Below are positions 23,989-32,532 of a stretch of 64,000 nt of DNA, piece after piece (the stretch's first letter is position 1; every line of letters begins with the position of its first letter). The notes under the pieces are model-generated. The model saw nothing but the letters and a program-made list of their open reading frames with translations. It was not told the origin of the DNA and searched no databases. This DNA is from CBDIBC01 sp965276635 (GTDB lineage Bacteria; Actinomycetota; Acidimicrobiia; Acidimicrobiales; Palsa-688): positions 2,046,001 through 2,110,000 of the forward strand of contig CBDIBC010000005.1 in NCBI GenBank assembly GCA_965276635.1, read 5' to 3'. The position numbers and the translations under genes are program-made.

Positions 23989-25239
23989 CTAGGTGGCGCG
24001 AAGATGTATAGGCATGGATTTGGCGCCGCGAAGAAGGAAGCCGTCAGTGCGCACCGGTTCACTTCCCAGTTCGACGCCCGCAACGTGGCGGGTCAGGTGT
24101 TCGAGAGCTATTCGGGCTTCGATCCGGGCCAGTGGCGCCCCAAGGCAGAGGTGGATACCGTTGCCAAAACCGATGTGGTTGGTGGGGTTGCGGTCAACGT
24201 CGTACAGATCCGGCTGGGGGTACTGGCGGTCGTCGCGGTTGGCTGCTCCATAGAAGACCAACACTGTCTTGCCCGCGGGAATGGTCACTCCGTGCAGGGT
24301 GACGTCTTGTGTGGTGCCTCTGGGGAGTGCCTGGACGGGCGCGTCGTAGCGCAGCACTTCTTCCACGGCGGACGGTATGGCCGCCGGGTCGGCCTTGAGT
24401 CGTGCGAACACGGCCGGGGTCGAGGTGAGAATCCTCATGGCGTTTGACAACAAGTTGGTGGTCGTCTCGTTGCCGGCTGCGAGGAGAAGTATGCAGAACA
24501 TCACCATCTCGTCGGCGGTGAGCGGTTCTCCTTCCGCCTCGGCGTTGTGAACGAGCATGCTGATCAAGTCGTCACCCGGTTCGGTGCGGCGGCGGTCGAT
24601 TACCTCCTGGAAGAATGTGAACATCTCCATGAAGGTGTCTATGCCCTGCTGGGGGTCGGGGCCCAAGCCGGCGAGCATGCCGACGAGGGCGTCGGACCAG
24701 CGCTTGAAGTCTTGCTTCAATGAGGCGGGAATCCCCAGTAGCTCGGCGATCACCATGACGGGGTAGGGCCAGGTGAAGTCGCGTACCCAGTCCGCACTGC
24801 CTGCGGCGTCGGCCTGAAGAAGGCTCTTGAATACCTGCTCGCATATGGGGCGGATCCAGGTCTCATGGCCGCCGATCTGGCGAGGAGTAAAGGGCCGGTT
24901 GACCAAGCGGCGGAGGCGTATGTGGTCGGGTGGGTCGAGCGCGATCAGTACCCGCAAGTCCATAAGGAACTGCAGTGGCTCAGCCGCATCGCCGATGCGG
25001 CTTGCCACCCGCTCGCCTAGGCCACCAGCCATGAGCCGGCCGATACCCAGTTTCGACGAGTACGTGGTGGGATCCCGCAGAACCTGGATGCAGTCGTCGT
25101 AACGGCTCACGGCCCACAGGTCGTCTGCCTCGAGGTAGTAGACCGGCGCCGCATCCCGCATCCAGCGATACGCTGGATAAGGGTCAGCAGTCTGATCCGG
25201 ATCGAACGGGTCGAATGTGATTGTGGGGCGCGGGGTCAT
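23989..25239 (-). CDS. Cytochrome P450
   Basis: A 416-residue soluble bacterial P450. The I helix is LLLAAGNETTTNLLSN with an Asn where many members have His or Asp before Glu-Thr; the K helix has EEVLRYDAPVQALPR (ExxR); the heme loop is IGFGNGIHLCLGAPLARIEA with the axial Cys near residue 363. It needs a separate ferredoxin and reductase, none of which is next to it. The TetR gene at 25404 is divergent, with a palindrome between them, and likely represses it. Substrate unknown. Confidence 0.92.
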   Translation of the reverse strand: MTPRPTITFDPFDPDQTADPYPAYRWMRDAAPVYYLEADDLWAVSRYDDCIQVLRDPTTYSSKLGIGRLMAGGLGERVASRIGDAAEPLQFLMDLRVLIALDPPDHIRLRRLVNRPFTPRQIGGHETWIRPICEQVFKSLLQADAAGSADWVRDFTWPYPVMVIAELLGIPASLKQDFKRWSDALVGMLAGLGPDPQQGIDTFMEMFTFFQEVIDRRRTEPGDDLISMLVHNAEAEGEPLTADEMVMFCILLLAAGNETTTNLLSNAMRILTSTPAVFARLKADPAAIPSAVEEVLRYDAPVQALPRGTTQDVTLHGVTIPAGKTVLVFYGAANRDDRQYPQPDLYDVDRNPTNHIGFGNGIHLCLGAPLARIEARIALEHLTRHVAGVELGSEPVRTDGFLLRGAKSMPIHLRAT

Positions 25240-25293
25240 CGGTCTCTCCCTCCGGCGTCGGTCACGCCAGATCGCCTGACCACGAGTTGGACA

Positions 25294-25323
25294 TAGTGTA
25301 TAGACACGTTGTACAGTACGCTA
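25294..25323. promoter_or_regulatory. TetR-type operator between P450 and TetR genes
   Basis: TAGTGTA (25294-25300) faces TACGCTA (25317-25323) with one mismatch, forming a 30-bp imperfect palindrome. Within it GTGT-ATAG-ACAC (25296-25307) is a smaller perfect inverted repeat. The AT-rich stretch is also the only promoter-like DNA in this divergent gap. Confidence 0.5.
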
Positions 25324-25403
25324 GTGCGTTGTCCGCAAGCGCGGCTGAAAAAGTTGGGTCGGGGTGACCCCCCAGCGAGAACTAGCAGGAGGAAGAGCAG
25401 CGG

Positions 25404-26039
25404 ATGCGTGAAGTTCCAGATTGGTTGGCTCAAAAGCTGATTGCCGGCGTGAACGCCTTGGGAGCGAATTTCGACGAAGCCGGCATGGGAGACATCGGCG
25501 ACGCCAGCGCTATACCGCGGGCCACGCTGTACTACTATTTCTCGGGCAAGGCCGACGTGCTCGCTTTCCTTCTCACGACAGCCCTAAGCGATCTCGGTGA
25601 ACGGGTCGCCCGAGCAGCCGGATCCGTTACGGGGACCAAGGCCAGCCTCGGAGCGGTAATCGAAGCGGAGTTGCAGTATCTGGAACAGAACCCGGCGACC
25701 GCACAGCTGCTGTTGGCCAACCTGGGCAGGGCCGGAAAGCTGCCCGACATCGCGGTCGGGATACGGGAGGCCGTTCAACAGCCAGTAGAGGAAATCTTGG
25801 CCGCTGGCATCTCCAACCGGGATCTGGTCGACCACGACACTGACGTAAGCGCCTCAGCGCTGTTGGGAGCTGTCTCAGTAGTCGGCCTGCGGGCCGTCGT
25901 TCTCCTCGGAGGAATCGACGTGGTTCAGACGGCCGATTCGCTCCTGGCTCTGTTCTGGTCAGGAATCGTACGGCCTCGCCGAACCGGAAGCCCGAGTAGT
26001 TCCCGCAATGCCGCGACCGCGGCGCGCGAGGACGAGTAG
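25404..26039 (+). CDS. TetR family transcriptional regulator
   Basis: A 211-residue protein. The HTH is partly degenerate at its front (MGDIGDASAIPRATLYYYFS) but ends in the hallmark TLYYYFSGKADVLAFLL. The ligand-binding helices follow (AELQYLEQNPATAQLLLANL). GGAGGAAGAGC lies before ATG 25404. It is divergent from the P450 gene. Confidence 0.85.
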   Translation: MREVPDWLAQKLIAGVNALGANFDEAGMGDIGDASAIPRATLYYYFSGKADVLAFLLTTALSDLGERVARAAGSVTGTKASLGAVIEAELQYLEQNPATAQLLLANLGRAGKLPDIAVGIREAVQQPVEEILAAGISNRDLVDHDTDVSASALLGAVSVVGLRAVVLLGGIDVVQTADSLLALFWSGIVRPRRTGSPSSSRNAATAAREDE

Positions 26040-26049
26040 GACGCAGAAC

Positions 26050-26300
26050 ACGACGCCAGAACGCAGCCGGCGACGCCGGCGTGGTGAGCCCGCAGCCGAG
26101 GAGGAACCCGGCGCCGCCGATGATCACCGACGTGCAGGCCGGAGATGAAGCTGGTGCGGTGGGAGACGAGGGCGGCGAGGAGGGTGATGCCGATGACCCC
26201 TCCGAGGTGGCGGGAGGTGTTGATGGCTCCTGCGACGATCACCGGGGCGCCGACGACGTGGCCACCCGTCTCGATCAGTGCGTAGGTCAAAGCGGCGAAG
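26050..26300 (-). pseudogene. C-terminal fragment of an MFS transporter
   Basis: The helix AGAINTSRHLGGVIGITLLA with ALVSHRTSF is typical of a late helix of a DHA2-type MFS exporter. One frame over, IIGGAGFLLGCGLTTPASPA continues it as the last helix. The upstream end is lost at about 26300-26330 where reverse transcriptase sequence begins. It overlaps nothing intact. Confidence 0.6.
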
Positions 26301-26332
26301 ATGCTCCCATCTGGGCAGCCAGCGCCGGTCAT

Positions 26333-26446
26333 GGCCACCCGAACTTCGCCGCCCACCTCCTGGGCCGTGTCTCGAGGATCAGGCAGCTCAACCCCGCCCG
26401 GGGCGACCGCCTGCTGGCCCTCTACGACCAGATCGGAAGATCCCAG
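26333..26446 (+). pseudogene. C-terminal remnant of a retron-like reverse transcriptase, rightward
   Basis: The rightward frame reads GHPNFAAHLLGRVSRIRQLN then PARGDRLLALYDQIG, the pattern hLlGrvxxvrqLNPaRGxRLxxLxdxI that closes many bacterial retron-like reverse transcriptases. It points opposite to the N-terminal part that begins right after it. No start codon belongs to it. Recognition is from the family motif. Confidence 0.5.
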
Positions 26447-27191
26447 AGACCCGTCCGGCGGTCACCGTCCCGAAGAAGTCCTCAAGGTCGAGGTGGATCA
26501 CGACCTCCTGGCCGGCGTGTCCGGCTGCGTAGCTGATGGCTGACCGGCCCCGCCGGAAGCCATGGGCAGCATCGTGGACGGGGACCGAGTCGAGCACCTC
26601 CCGGAGGATCACCCTCTGGACGTGCTTGAGCTGCGCCTTCGGGTCCTCGATGACGCGCGCCCGGCCCGAGCGCTTGGCGATCCACCGGTACCGGTAGTGG
26701 CGGAGCCGCTCGTCGCAGACGCTTCGCTCGAGTCGCCGGGCATCGGCCAGCCAGAGCAGGTCACCGAGGCGAAGACCCAGGAGGTCCTGCAGATCGCCGA
26801 TCGTATTGAGAGGCGCTACGGGCCACGGTGACGGCCCCATCCCTGTCCTGGGCAGATACGACCGCACCACGCGTGGCGAGGGCTCGCCCCGATCCGCAGC
26901 TCGATCGAAGGCATCGCGAAGGGGAGGACAGGCGGCGAGAAAGGTTGCGAGGTCACGGGGTCGGTCGAGCGGTGCGTCAGCCCACTCGTGGCGAGCCGCC
27001 TGTGCGAGGTCTCGGAGCCACACCCGCCGCTGTCCCACGGCTCGTTGGCCACGGCTCGTCATGGTTCGCGGCTCCCACGTTCCGGCCAGGAACGCCGCGG
27101 CGAGGCCCTTGGCGACTACGGCACGGGGATCACGCAACGGTGCGGCAGCAGGTCGCAACCAGTCCCGCGGTGCGTGCACGGTGATCCGCAA
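26388..27191 (-). pseudogene. N-terminal part of a retron-like reverse transcriptase, leftward
   Basis: A 267-residue frame. Residues ~1-150 are the helical N-terminal extension (LRDLAQAARHEWADAPLDRP). Residues ~165-250 are the RT fingers: HYRYRWIAKRSGRARVIEDP, LKHVQRVILREVLDSVPVHD, AAHGFRRGRSAISYAAGHAG and VVIHLDLEDFFGTVTAGRVS. The order G-F-x-x-G-R-S, then A-x-x-H-x-G and DLxDFF fits retron and related enzymes. After GIF the sequence is unrelated and stops, so the palm motif with the catalytic YxDD is missing and the enzyme is inactive. Start is TTG 27191 or GTG 27179. Confidence 0.7.
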
Positions 27192-27207
27192 AGCGGATGG
27201 CCGTGCA
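27175..27207. other. Long imperfect hairpin at the reverse transcriptase start
   Basis: TGCACGG (27175-27181) pairs with CCGTGCA (27201-27207); after a 2x2 mismatch, ATCCGC (27184-27189) pairs with GCGGAT (27193-27198) around an AAA loop. A second stem, CTGGGG-TAG-CCCCAG, lies at 27239-27253. Retrons carry a structured ncRNA upstream of the RT gene, but I cannot show the conserved msr features here, and the first hairpin overlaps the presumed start. Confidence 0.35.
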
Positions 27208-27363
27208 TGCGATGGGATGCCTAGCTCCTACAACGCCCCTGGGGTAGCCCCAGAGCCATCCAGGGCAGCCCGAAAGCCACCCCGGACATATCTCACGACG
27301 CTGCTGCCGCACGTCAGAACCATAGGGCAGTACGGAACGGGAGGGAGGAGGCCACCTGCGGCT

Positions 27364-27666
27364 CTAGGAAGGGGCGGGCGGTGGGGTCGCGCTCGATGGG
27401 TCGGAGGTCGACACCCGGACGGTGTTGCCCATGGCGGACACGACGTCGCCGGGACGGAGCTGGCGGCCACGTCGCTCCTCGGGCTCGTCGTTCACCTGGA
27501 CGTGGCCCGCCTCCAGGATGCGCCGGGCGTCCGACCCCGAGTCGGCGATGCCGGTCAGCTTCAGGAACTGACCTAGCCGGATGGTGCCGTCCCGAATCTC
27601 GACGTCCCGCACCGCGCCGACGCTAACCGGGCCAACCGGCCGCCCGGCGGGGGCAAGAAGAGCCAT
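27364..27666 (-). CDS. S4-domain RNA-binding protein
   Basis: About 100 residues from ATG 27666, or ~82 from GTG 27612. The S4 domain is clear: IRLGQFLKLTGIADSGSDAR then RILEAGHVQVNDEPEERRGR and LRPGDVVSAMGNTVRV, like the small YaaA/RqcP-type S4 proteins that bind structured RNA or stalled ribosomes. It stands alone and is divergent from the cyclic-nucleotide-binding gene. Confidence 0.75.
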   Translation of the reverse strand: MALLAPAGRPVGPVSVGAVRDVEIRDGTIRLGQFLKLTGIADSGSDARRILEAGHVQVNDEPEERRGRQLRPGDVVSAMGNTVRVSTSDPSSATPPPAPS

Positions 27667-27676
27667 GCGCATGTGA

Positions 27677-27697
27677 CACTCTGGTGGCGCCAGAGTG
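27677..27697. promoter_or_regulatory. Perfect palindrome in the S4 / CNB divergent region
   Basis: CACTCTGG (27677-27684) and CCAGAGTG (27690-27697) are exact inverted repeats around five bases. The site is just upstream of the S4 gene start and 57 bp before the cyclic-nucleotide-binding gene. It looks like a dimeric regulator operator; the regulator is unknown. Confidence 0.5.
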
Positions 27698-27753
27698 AAC
27701 CGAGGGCGCGGCGACGGTACGCTCTGGCTGGCAGCTGACGACGGGGGACCGCA

Positions 27754-28194
27754 GTGACGCTTCGATTGCGAAAGACCGACAAGGTGGAGCGTCTCGGGGC
27801 ACTCGGCCTCTTCGCGTCGTGCAACCGCCGGGAGCTGGGCCACATCGCCGAAGTGGTGGTGGAGGAGGAGCGGCCAGCCGGATCCGTCCTCACCCGCGAG
27901 GGCCACGACGCCGGAGTGGCTTTCGTGATCGTGGAGGGCAGCGCCGAGGTGACCAAGGGCGGCCGCTCGCTGGCTCAGCTCGGCCCTGGTGACATCGTCG
28001 GTGAGCTGTCGCTGCTCGACGGCCTACCTCGGGCGGCGACGGTCACGGCCGTGACCGCGACCCAGATCCTGGTCATCAGCCGGGAGGACATGGCCCGACT
28101 GCTACAGGAGATCCCGGAGCTGATCCCGAAGCTCTTCTCCGTGTTGACCGCCCGAATCCGGCAATTGGACATGCAGATGGCTGACATGCTGTGA
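27754..28194 (+). CDS. Cyclic-nucleotide-binding (CNB/cNMP) domain protein
   Basis: A 146-residue single-domain protein from GTG 27754. It begins with FASCNRRELGHIAEVV, then the beta-roll VLTREGHDAGVAFVIVEGSA and the phosphate-binding cassette PGDIVGELSLLDGLPRAATV, where GE-L-x-x-x-x-x-RAATV fits cyclic nucleotide binding. No DNA-binding domain follows, unlike Crp. Its TGA overlaps the GTG of the MceG-like ATPase by four bases, which suggests it regulates that transporter component. Confidence 0.85.
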   Translation: MTLRLRKTDKVERLGALGLFASCNRRELGHIAEVVVEEERPAGSVLTREGHDAGVAFVIVEGSAEVTKGGRSLAQLGPGDIVGELSLLDGLPRAATVTAVTATQILVISREDMARLLQEIPELIPKLFSVLTARIRQLDMQMADML

Positions 28195-29246
28195 AGCTCT
28201 TCGCCCGCGGATCGGCGCCGACCACGCAGATCCGAGACGACGTGGTCATCTCCATCCAGGGGGTGACCAAGCAGTTCGGCTCGCACACCGTCCTCGAGGA
28301 CATCAGCTTCGACGTCCCACGCGGCCACACCACTGCCGTCCTTGGCCCCTCAGGCACCGGCAAGTCCGTCCTGCTCAAGGTCATCATCGGCCTGCTGCGC
28401 CCCGAGGCCGGGCAGGTCTTCATCGACGGCGAGCCGCTGGTCGGCATACCCGAGAAGGACCTTCTCCGCATCCGGCGCAAGTTCGGCGTGCTCTTCCAGG
28501 ACGGCGCCCTGTTCGGCTCCATGAGCCTGTACGACAACATCGCCTTCCCGATGCGGGAGCACACCAAGGCATCCGAGCGCCAGATCCGGACCCAGGTGTA
28601 CGAGAAGGCCGAGCTGGTCGGTCTCATGGCTCACCTCCAGAAGCTGCCTGGCGAGGTGTCGGGTGGCATGAAGAAGCGAGCCGGTCTGGCCCGGGCCCTG
28701 GTCCTCGAGCCCGAGATCATCCTTTTCGACGAGCCCGACTCCGGATTGGATCCGGTTCGGGTCGCCTACCTCGACGACCTGGTGAACACCGCGCAGGCGG
28801 AGACCAACTCGACGTTCTTCATCATCACCCACAACATCGAATCGGTGAAGCGGACAGCTCACTACATGGGCCTGCTCTTCCGGTCCGGGCTGGTCAAGTT
28901 CGGGTCGAAGGAGGAGATGCTGACGACGAACAACCCGGTCGTCCGGCAGTTCCTCGCCGGCCGGGCCGAGGGTCCGATCAGCATGGACGAGATGGCCGAG
29001 GGCGACGACGGGCCCGACGATGCCGGCTACCTCGACCACGATCCTCCCGGCCCCCACACCGCGCCGTTCGACCAGGGACCGTCCTCACCGTACCGGCCGC
29101 GTTACGACGCCGGCGCGCCCACTCGCAACGGGCGACCGCCCATCGCTCGGCGCGACGCCCGGCCGCCCACTCGCAACGGGCGACCTCCCGTCGTGGACCC
29201 CGGCGTCATCGACGACTGGCCCCAGCGGCCCGACGGCCGTCGCTGA
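28191..29246 (+). CDS. MceG/MlaF-type ABC transporter ATPase
   Basis: A 351-residue protein. Walker A is GPSGTGKSVLLK, the Q loop FGVLFQDGALFGSMSLYDNI is of the MlaF/MceG type, the signature is VSGGMKKRAGLARALVLEPE and Walker B IILFDEPDSGLDP. A tail of ~90 residues after the ATPase is Pro/Arg/Asp-rich and repeats PPTRNGRPP twice. Actinobacterial MceG energises several Mce lipid importers from a separate locus, and its C-terminal tail matters for stability, so the lack of permease genes nearby is normal. Confidence 0.88.
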   Translation: MKLFARGSAPTTQIRDDVVISIQGVTKQFGSHTVLEDISFDVPRGHTTAVLGPSGTGKSVLLKVIIGLLRPEAGQVFIDGEPLVGIPEKDLLRIRRKFGVLFQDGALFGSMSLYDNIAFPMREHTKASERQIRTQVYEKAELVGLMAHLQKLPGEVSGGMKKRAGLARALVLEPEIILFDEPDSGLDPVRVAYLDDLVNTAQAETNSTFFIITHNIESVKRTAHYMGLLFRSGLVKFGSKEEMLTTNNPVVRQFLAGRAEGPISMDEMAEGDDGPDDAGYLDHDPPGPHTAPFDQGPSSPYRPRYDAGAPTRNGRPPIARRDARPPTRNGRPPVVDPGVIDDWPQRPDGRR

Positions 29247-29272
29247 CCGGCACGGACGATCCCTCGTAGCCC

Positions 29273-30967
29273 TTACGGGACGTGCAGGTGCTGCATCTCC
29301 TGGGCGACCATCGCCTCGTGGGCCTCCTCGTCGACCCTGGCTGCCTTCGGGCTCCATCGGCCACGCAGCAGCGGGATGCACCCGAGGAAGAACACGATCC
29401 CGCCGACGCAGATCCAGTACCACGTCTTCCACTGGCCGGGTGAGTCCTTGGCTGCGTTCTGGACGGCGCCGGCGTGGGCTTGGAGGTAGGTGAGCGCCTT
29501 GGACACCTTCGGGTCGGCGAACTTTTGCGCTTCGGTCACGCTGCCAGCCGCCTTCACCAGCTGCAGCTTCAGGCTCAGCGGAATTGCCGCCGAATTGCCC
29601 GGCGGGTAGGTGGCCAGCTTGGCAAACAGGGCGGGGTTGGCCTGGGCGATGGCGATCTCCTTCGGGTACTGCGCCACGTAGGCCTGGACTTGCGTCCCGT
29701 AGGTGACCAACGGCGTCACCGAGTGCACGATGACCGGCAGCAGCATGTAGGAGACGAACACCACGATGCGGACGATCCAGCCCCAGATGGCCAGGCCGGT
29801 CGCAGTCAGGGCCGGGTTCCGGGACTCGACGGTCTCGGTGAAGCTGGCCATCCACGGCGTATACGCCACGCCCAAGGCGAACGACAGGGCGGCGAGCAGG
29901 ATAGCCAGGTGGTAGTAGCTGGTGTGGTGCCCGGCCTGGGTCAGGTAGAGGATCAACATCACCGTGGCGGCCACGCCACCGACGACCATGAACGGCTTGC
30001 GGACGCGCAGGCGGTCGGAGACCACCCCGACGAGGATGACGGCGATGACGTTGAAGCCCCAGTTCCAGTTCCCCAGGCCGTTGGCGTCCTTCAGCGAGAA
30101 CCCGAAGACGGTGGAGAGGTAGATCGTCCCGAAGGCGACCGCGGTGTAGTATACGAGGAGCATCAGCGACACGCCGAGGGCGGAGATGATGACGTCGGCC
30201 TTCAGCAGCTGACCCCACGGATGGCGCAGCGAGTCCTCGACGTCGATGCCCTTGGCCCTGGCCTCGATCAAGGCCCGATCGTTCATCGACACCATCAACT
30301 GGTCTCGCAGACCCGGCGACAACTCGCGGAGCAGCAGCGCAGCCAGCACGAAGACCACCAGGCCGGCGACGCCGCAGATGCGGTACTCGTGTGGCCACGT
30401 GGTGTGAGCGTTGATCGTGTTGGTCCCGACCACGGCGACGATGAGGCTGCCGAGCACCGGGCCGCTGGTCCAGAAGCCCATGGCCGTCGCCCGACCGACC
30501 TGGGGGGAGAAGTCCCGGATGAGGGCCGGCGTGGCGACCAGGCAGATGCCCTCGACGATGCCGAGCAGCCAGAACTCGACCCCGAAGGCCCACTTGTTCG
30601 TGGCCTCCGGGATGATGAACGCGGTGAGGACGCCGGTGAGCAGCAGGCCGGCCACCACTAGGTTGCTGCGCCCCAGGCGGTCGGTGATCCCGGCGAAGAG
30701 CGAGCCGAAGGCGCCGAGCAGGTTGCCGAGCGCCAGGATGGTGACGTAGAAGACGAAGCTCATGTGCAGCGCCTGGAGCTGCAAGGTGGCGACGGACCCG
30801 GCGACGTAGAGCTCGTAGTAGAGGGTGACGGTCGCCAACACGGTGATGGCGAGGTACAGGATCCGTGGACCGGTATCCGGATAGCTGTCGATTTGCCTGT
30901 TCAGCAACCGGCCGACGCTCCCGGTGCTCTGGGCACCGGACGCAGAGTCCGCAGCAGTGACGCTCAT
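29273..30967 (-). CDS. MFS transporter with a large extracytoplasmic loop
   Basis: A 564-residue protein with about 12 membrane helices; GSLFAGITDRLGRSN matches MFS motif A between helices 2 and 3, and VGVVSDRLRVRKP matches its repeat. Between the last two helices a hydrophilic segment of ~115 residues (from TYGTQVQAYVAQYPKE to NAAKDSPGQWK) must be outside the membrane, which is unusual. It is convergent with the MceG-like gene. The substrate is unknown. Confidence 0.8.
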   Translation of the reverse strand: MSVTAADSASGAQSTGSVGRLLNRQIDSYPDTGPRILYLAITVLATVTLYYELYVAGSVATLQLQALHMSFVFYVTILALGNLLGAFGSLFAGITDRLGRSNLVVAGLLLTGVLTAFIIPEATNKWAFGVEFWLLGIVEGICLVATPALIRDFSPQVGRATAMGFWTSGPVLGSLIVAVVGTNTINAHTTWPHEYRICGVAGLVVFVLAALLLRELSPGLRDQLMVSMNDRALIEARAKGIDVEDSLRHPWGQLLKADVIISALGVSLMLLVYYTAVAFGTIYLSTVFGFSLKDANGLGNWNWGFNVIAVILVGVVSDRLRVRKPFMVVGGVAATVMLILYLTQAGHHTSYYHLAILLAALSFALGVAYTPWMASFTETVESRNPALTATGLAIWGWIVRIVVFVSYMLLPVIVHSVTPLVTYGTQVQAYVAQYPKEIAIAQANPALFAKLATYPPGNSAAIPLSLKLQLVKAAGSVTEAQKFADPKVSKALTYLQAHAGAVQNAAKDSPGQWKTWYWICVGGIVFFLGCIPLLRGRWSPKAARVDEEAHEAMVAQEMQHLHVP

Positions 30968-31131
30968 GTTCCCCCCTGGATCTCAGCCAGCCTTGCAGTT
31001 GGTTGGGGGGCACTCTGCCACGCCGTCACAACGAAGTCGAGGGACGGGGCACGGATTTGCCAACCGGGACGGTCCGGCGACCCGGCCACCTTTTCCCCGA
31101 CCGATCCGTTCCTCGGTGTGGCCGCCCGGCT

Positions 31132-31947
31132 TCAACCCACCTGGCGCGCGCTGCGGGTCCGGCTCTTCGCCGACTCTACGGTCTCGGTGGCCAGGCGGGG
31201 CGGAACGTCCAGACCGGCCCGGCGCATGCCGGCTTCGATGCGGGCGATGACCGTCTCGACCACCGTCACGCGGGTGTAGCGCTTGTCCTCGGCGGCGATC
31301 ACGTCCCACGGCCCGAGGTGGTGGTCCGTCCGGGCGAGCATGTCCCGCACCGCCGCCTCGTACTGCGGGCGTTTCTCCCGATTGCGCCAATCCTCGGGAC
31401 CGAGCTTCCAGCTCTTCAACGGGTTGGCCTGACGGCCCTCGAAGCGGCGCAACTGCTCGGAATGGGAGATCTCCAGCCACAGCTTGATCAGGGTCATCCC
31501 CTCGTTCGACAGGGACTGCTCGAACTGGACGATCTCGTCGTAGGCCCGGCTCCACTGCTCGGGGGCGGCGAAGCCCTCCACCCGCTCCACGAGCACCCGC
31601 CCGTACCACGACCGATCGAGCACAGCCATCCCTCCCCACCCCGGGAGCTGCGGATAGAAGCGCCAGAGAAAATGATGGCGCTTCTCGTCGTGGGTCGGCG
31701 CCGAGAACTGGGCGACACGGACGTGGCGGGGGTCGAGCGGCGCCACCAGCCGTTTGATGGCGCCCCCCTTGCCTGCCGCGTCCCATCCCTCGAACACCAC
31801 ACACACCGCCGGCCCCAGGACGCCGCCGATCTGGCCACCGTTGACCAACCGGAGGTGCAAGAGGCGGTGCTGGGCCGCCGCCAGACGATCGAGCTCGTCG
31901 GCCCGTGACAGCCGCAGGGACAGGTCCACCTCGTCCAACTGGTGCAT
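31132..31947 (-). CDS. ppk2: Polyphosphate kinase 2 family protein
   Basis: A 271-residue protein. Walker A is FEGWDAAGKGGAIKRL, the lid module DRSWYGRVLVERVEGF follows Walker B (MAVLDRSW), and KLWLEISHSEQLRRFEGRQA is the family C-terminal region. PPK2 enzymes transfer phosphate between polyphosphate and nucleotides. ATG 31947 is preferred over the open frame to 32046, which would overlap the divergent peroxiredoxin gene. Confidence 0.9.
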   Translation of the reverse strand: MHQLDEVDLSLRLSRADELDRLAAAQHRLLHLRLVNGGQIGGVLGPAVCVVFEGWDAAGKGGAIKRLVAPLDPRHVRVAQFSAPTHDEKRHHFLWRFYPQLPGWGGMAVLDRSWYGRVLVERVEGFAAPEQWSRAYDEIVQFEQSLSNEGMTLIKLWLEISHSEQLRRFEGRQANPLKSWKLGPEDWRNREKRPQYEAAVRDMLARTDHHLGPWDVIAAEDKRYTRVTVVETVIARIEAGMRRAGLDVPPRLATETVESAKSRTRSARQVG

Positions 31948-32045
31948 CGGCCCATTCAAGCCGGCGGGCGGCCCCGCCGGGAGCGCCGATAGGGTGACGC
32001 CGGGCCGGAACGACCGGCGACCACGTGCCCGGAGGCTTCGACCCA

Positions 32046-32528
32046 ATGACGATCGCTGTCGGTGACCGCATCCCTGACGTCACCATCCAGACACCCACCC
32101 CGGAGGGCCCCAAGCCGGTGCAGACCGGTGAGATCCTCGGGACGGGCACGGTGGTGCTCTTCGCCGTACCGGGCGCCTTCACCCCGACCTGTTCGGACTA
32201 CCACCTCCCGGGGTTCGTCGTCCGGGCCGAGGATCTGGCGGCCAAGGGTGTGGACACGGTGGCGTGCCTGGCGGTCAACGACGCGTTCGTCATGGGCGCC
32301 TGGGCCGAGCAGCAGGAGGTCGGCGATCGGGTCGTCATGCTCGCCGACGGGTCGGGCGCGTTCACCCGGGCGTTGGGCCTGGAGCTGGACCTGACCGGCG
32401 GCGGGCTCGGTGTCCGCTCCCAGCGCTTTGCCGCCATCCTGGCCGACGGGGTCGTCCAGGACCTGGCGGTGGAGGCCAGCCCCGGCCTCGACGTCAGCTC
32501 GGTCGAGTCCGTGCTGGCCAAGCTGTAG
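32046..32528 (+). CDS. Peroxiredoxin, Prx5-like (redoxin family)
   Basis: A 160-residue protein from ATG 32046. The active site is VPGAFTPTCSDYHLPGFV with the peroxidatic Cys in PTCS, typical of the Prx5/AhpE-like TSA group. GGGLGVRSQRFAAILADGVV gives the later conserved Arg. It reduces hydroperoxides using a thiol partner. It is divergent from ppk2 and converges with the thioesterase gene. Confidence 0.9.
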   Translation: MTIAVGDRIPDVTIQTPTPEGPKPVQTGEILGTGTVVLFAVPGAFTPTCSDYHLPGFVVRAEDLAAKGVDTVACLAVNDAFVMGAWAEQQEVGDRVVMLADGSGAFTRALGLELDLTGGGLGVRSQRFAAILADGVVQDLAVEASPGLDVSSVESVLAKL

Positions 32529-32532
32529 CGCT

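Noticed and set aside
23911..24447. A 178-residue rightward frame starting at the end of repeat copy 2
   Set aside because: Only its first ~25 codons lie outside the P450 gene; the rest is antisense to conserved P450 sequence, including the heme loop. It may hold a broken start but is not a credible gene.
29474..30661. A 395-residue rightward frame across the MFS gene
   Set aside because: It is the shadow of the leftward MFS transporter: it is full of Asp, Glu, His and Gly with no fold and mirrors GC-biased codons of the real gene.
31948..32046. A longer ppk2 start at 32046
   Set aside because: The extra residues are Arg/Pro/Gly-rich and would overlap the start of the divergent peroxiredoxin gene. 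PPK2 family likeness starts after ATG 31947.
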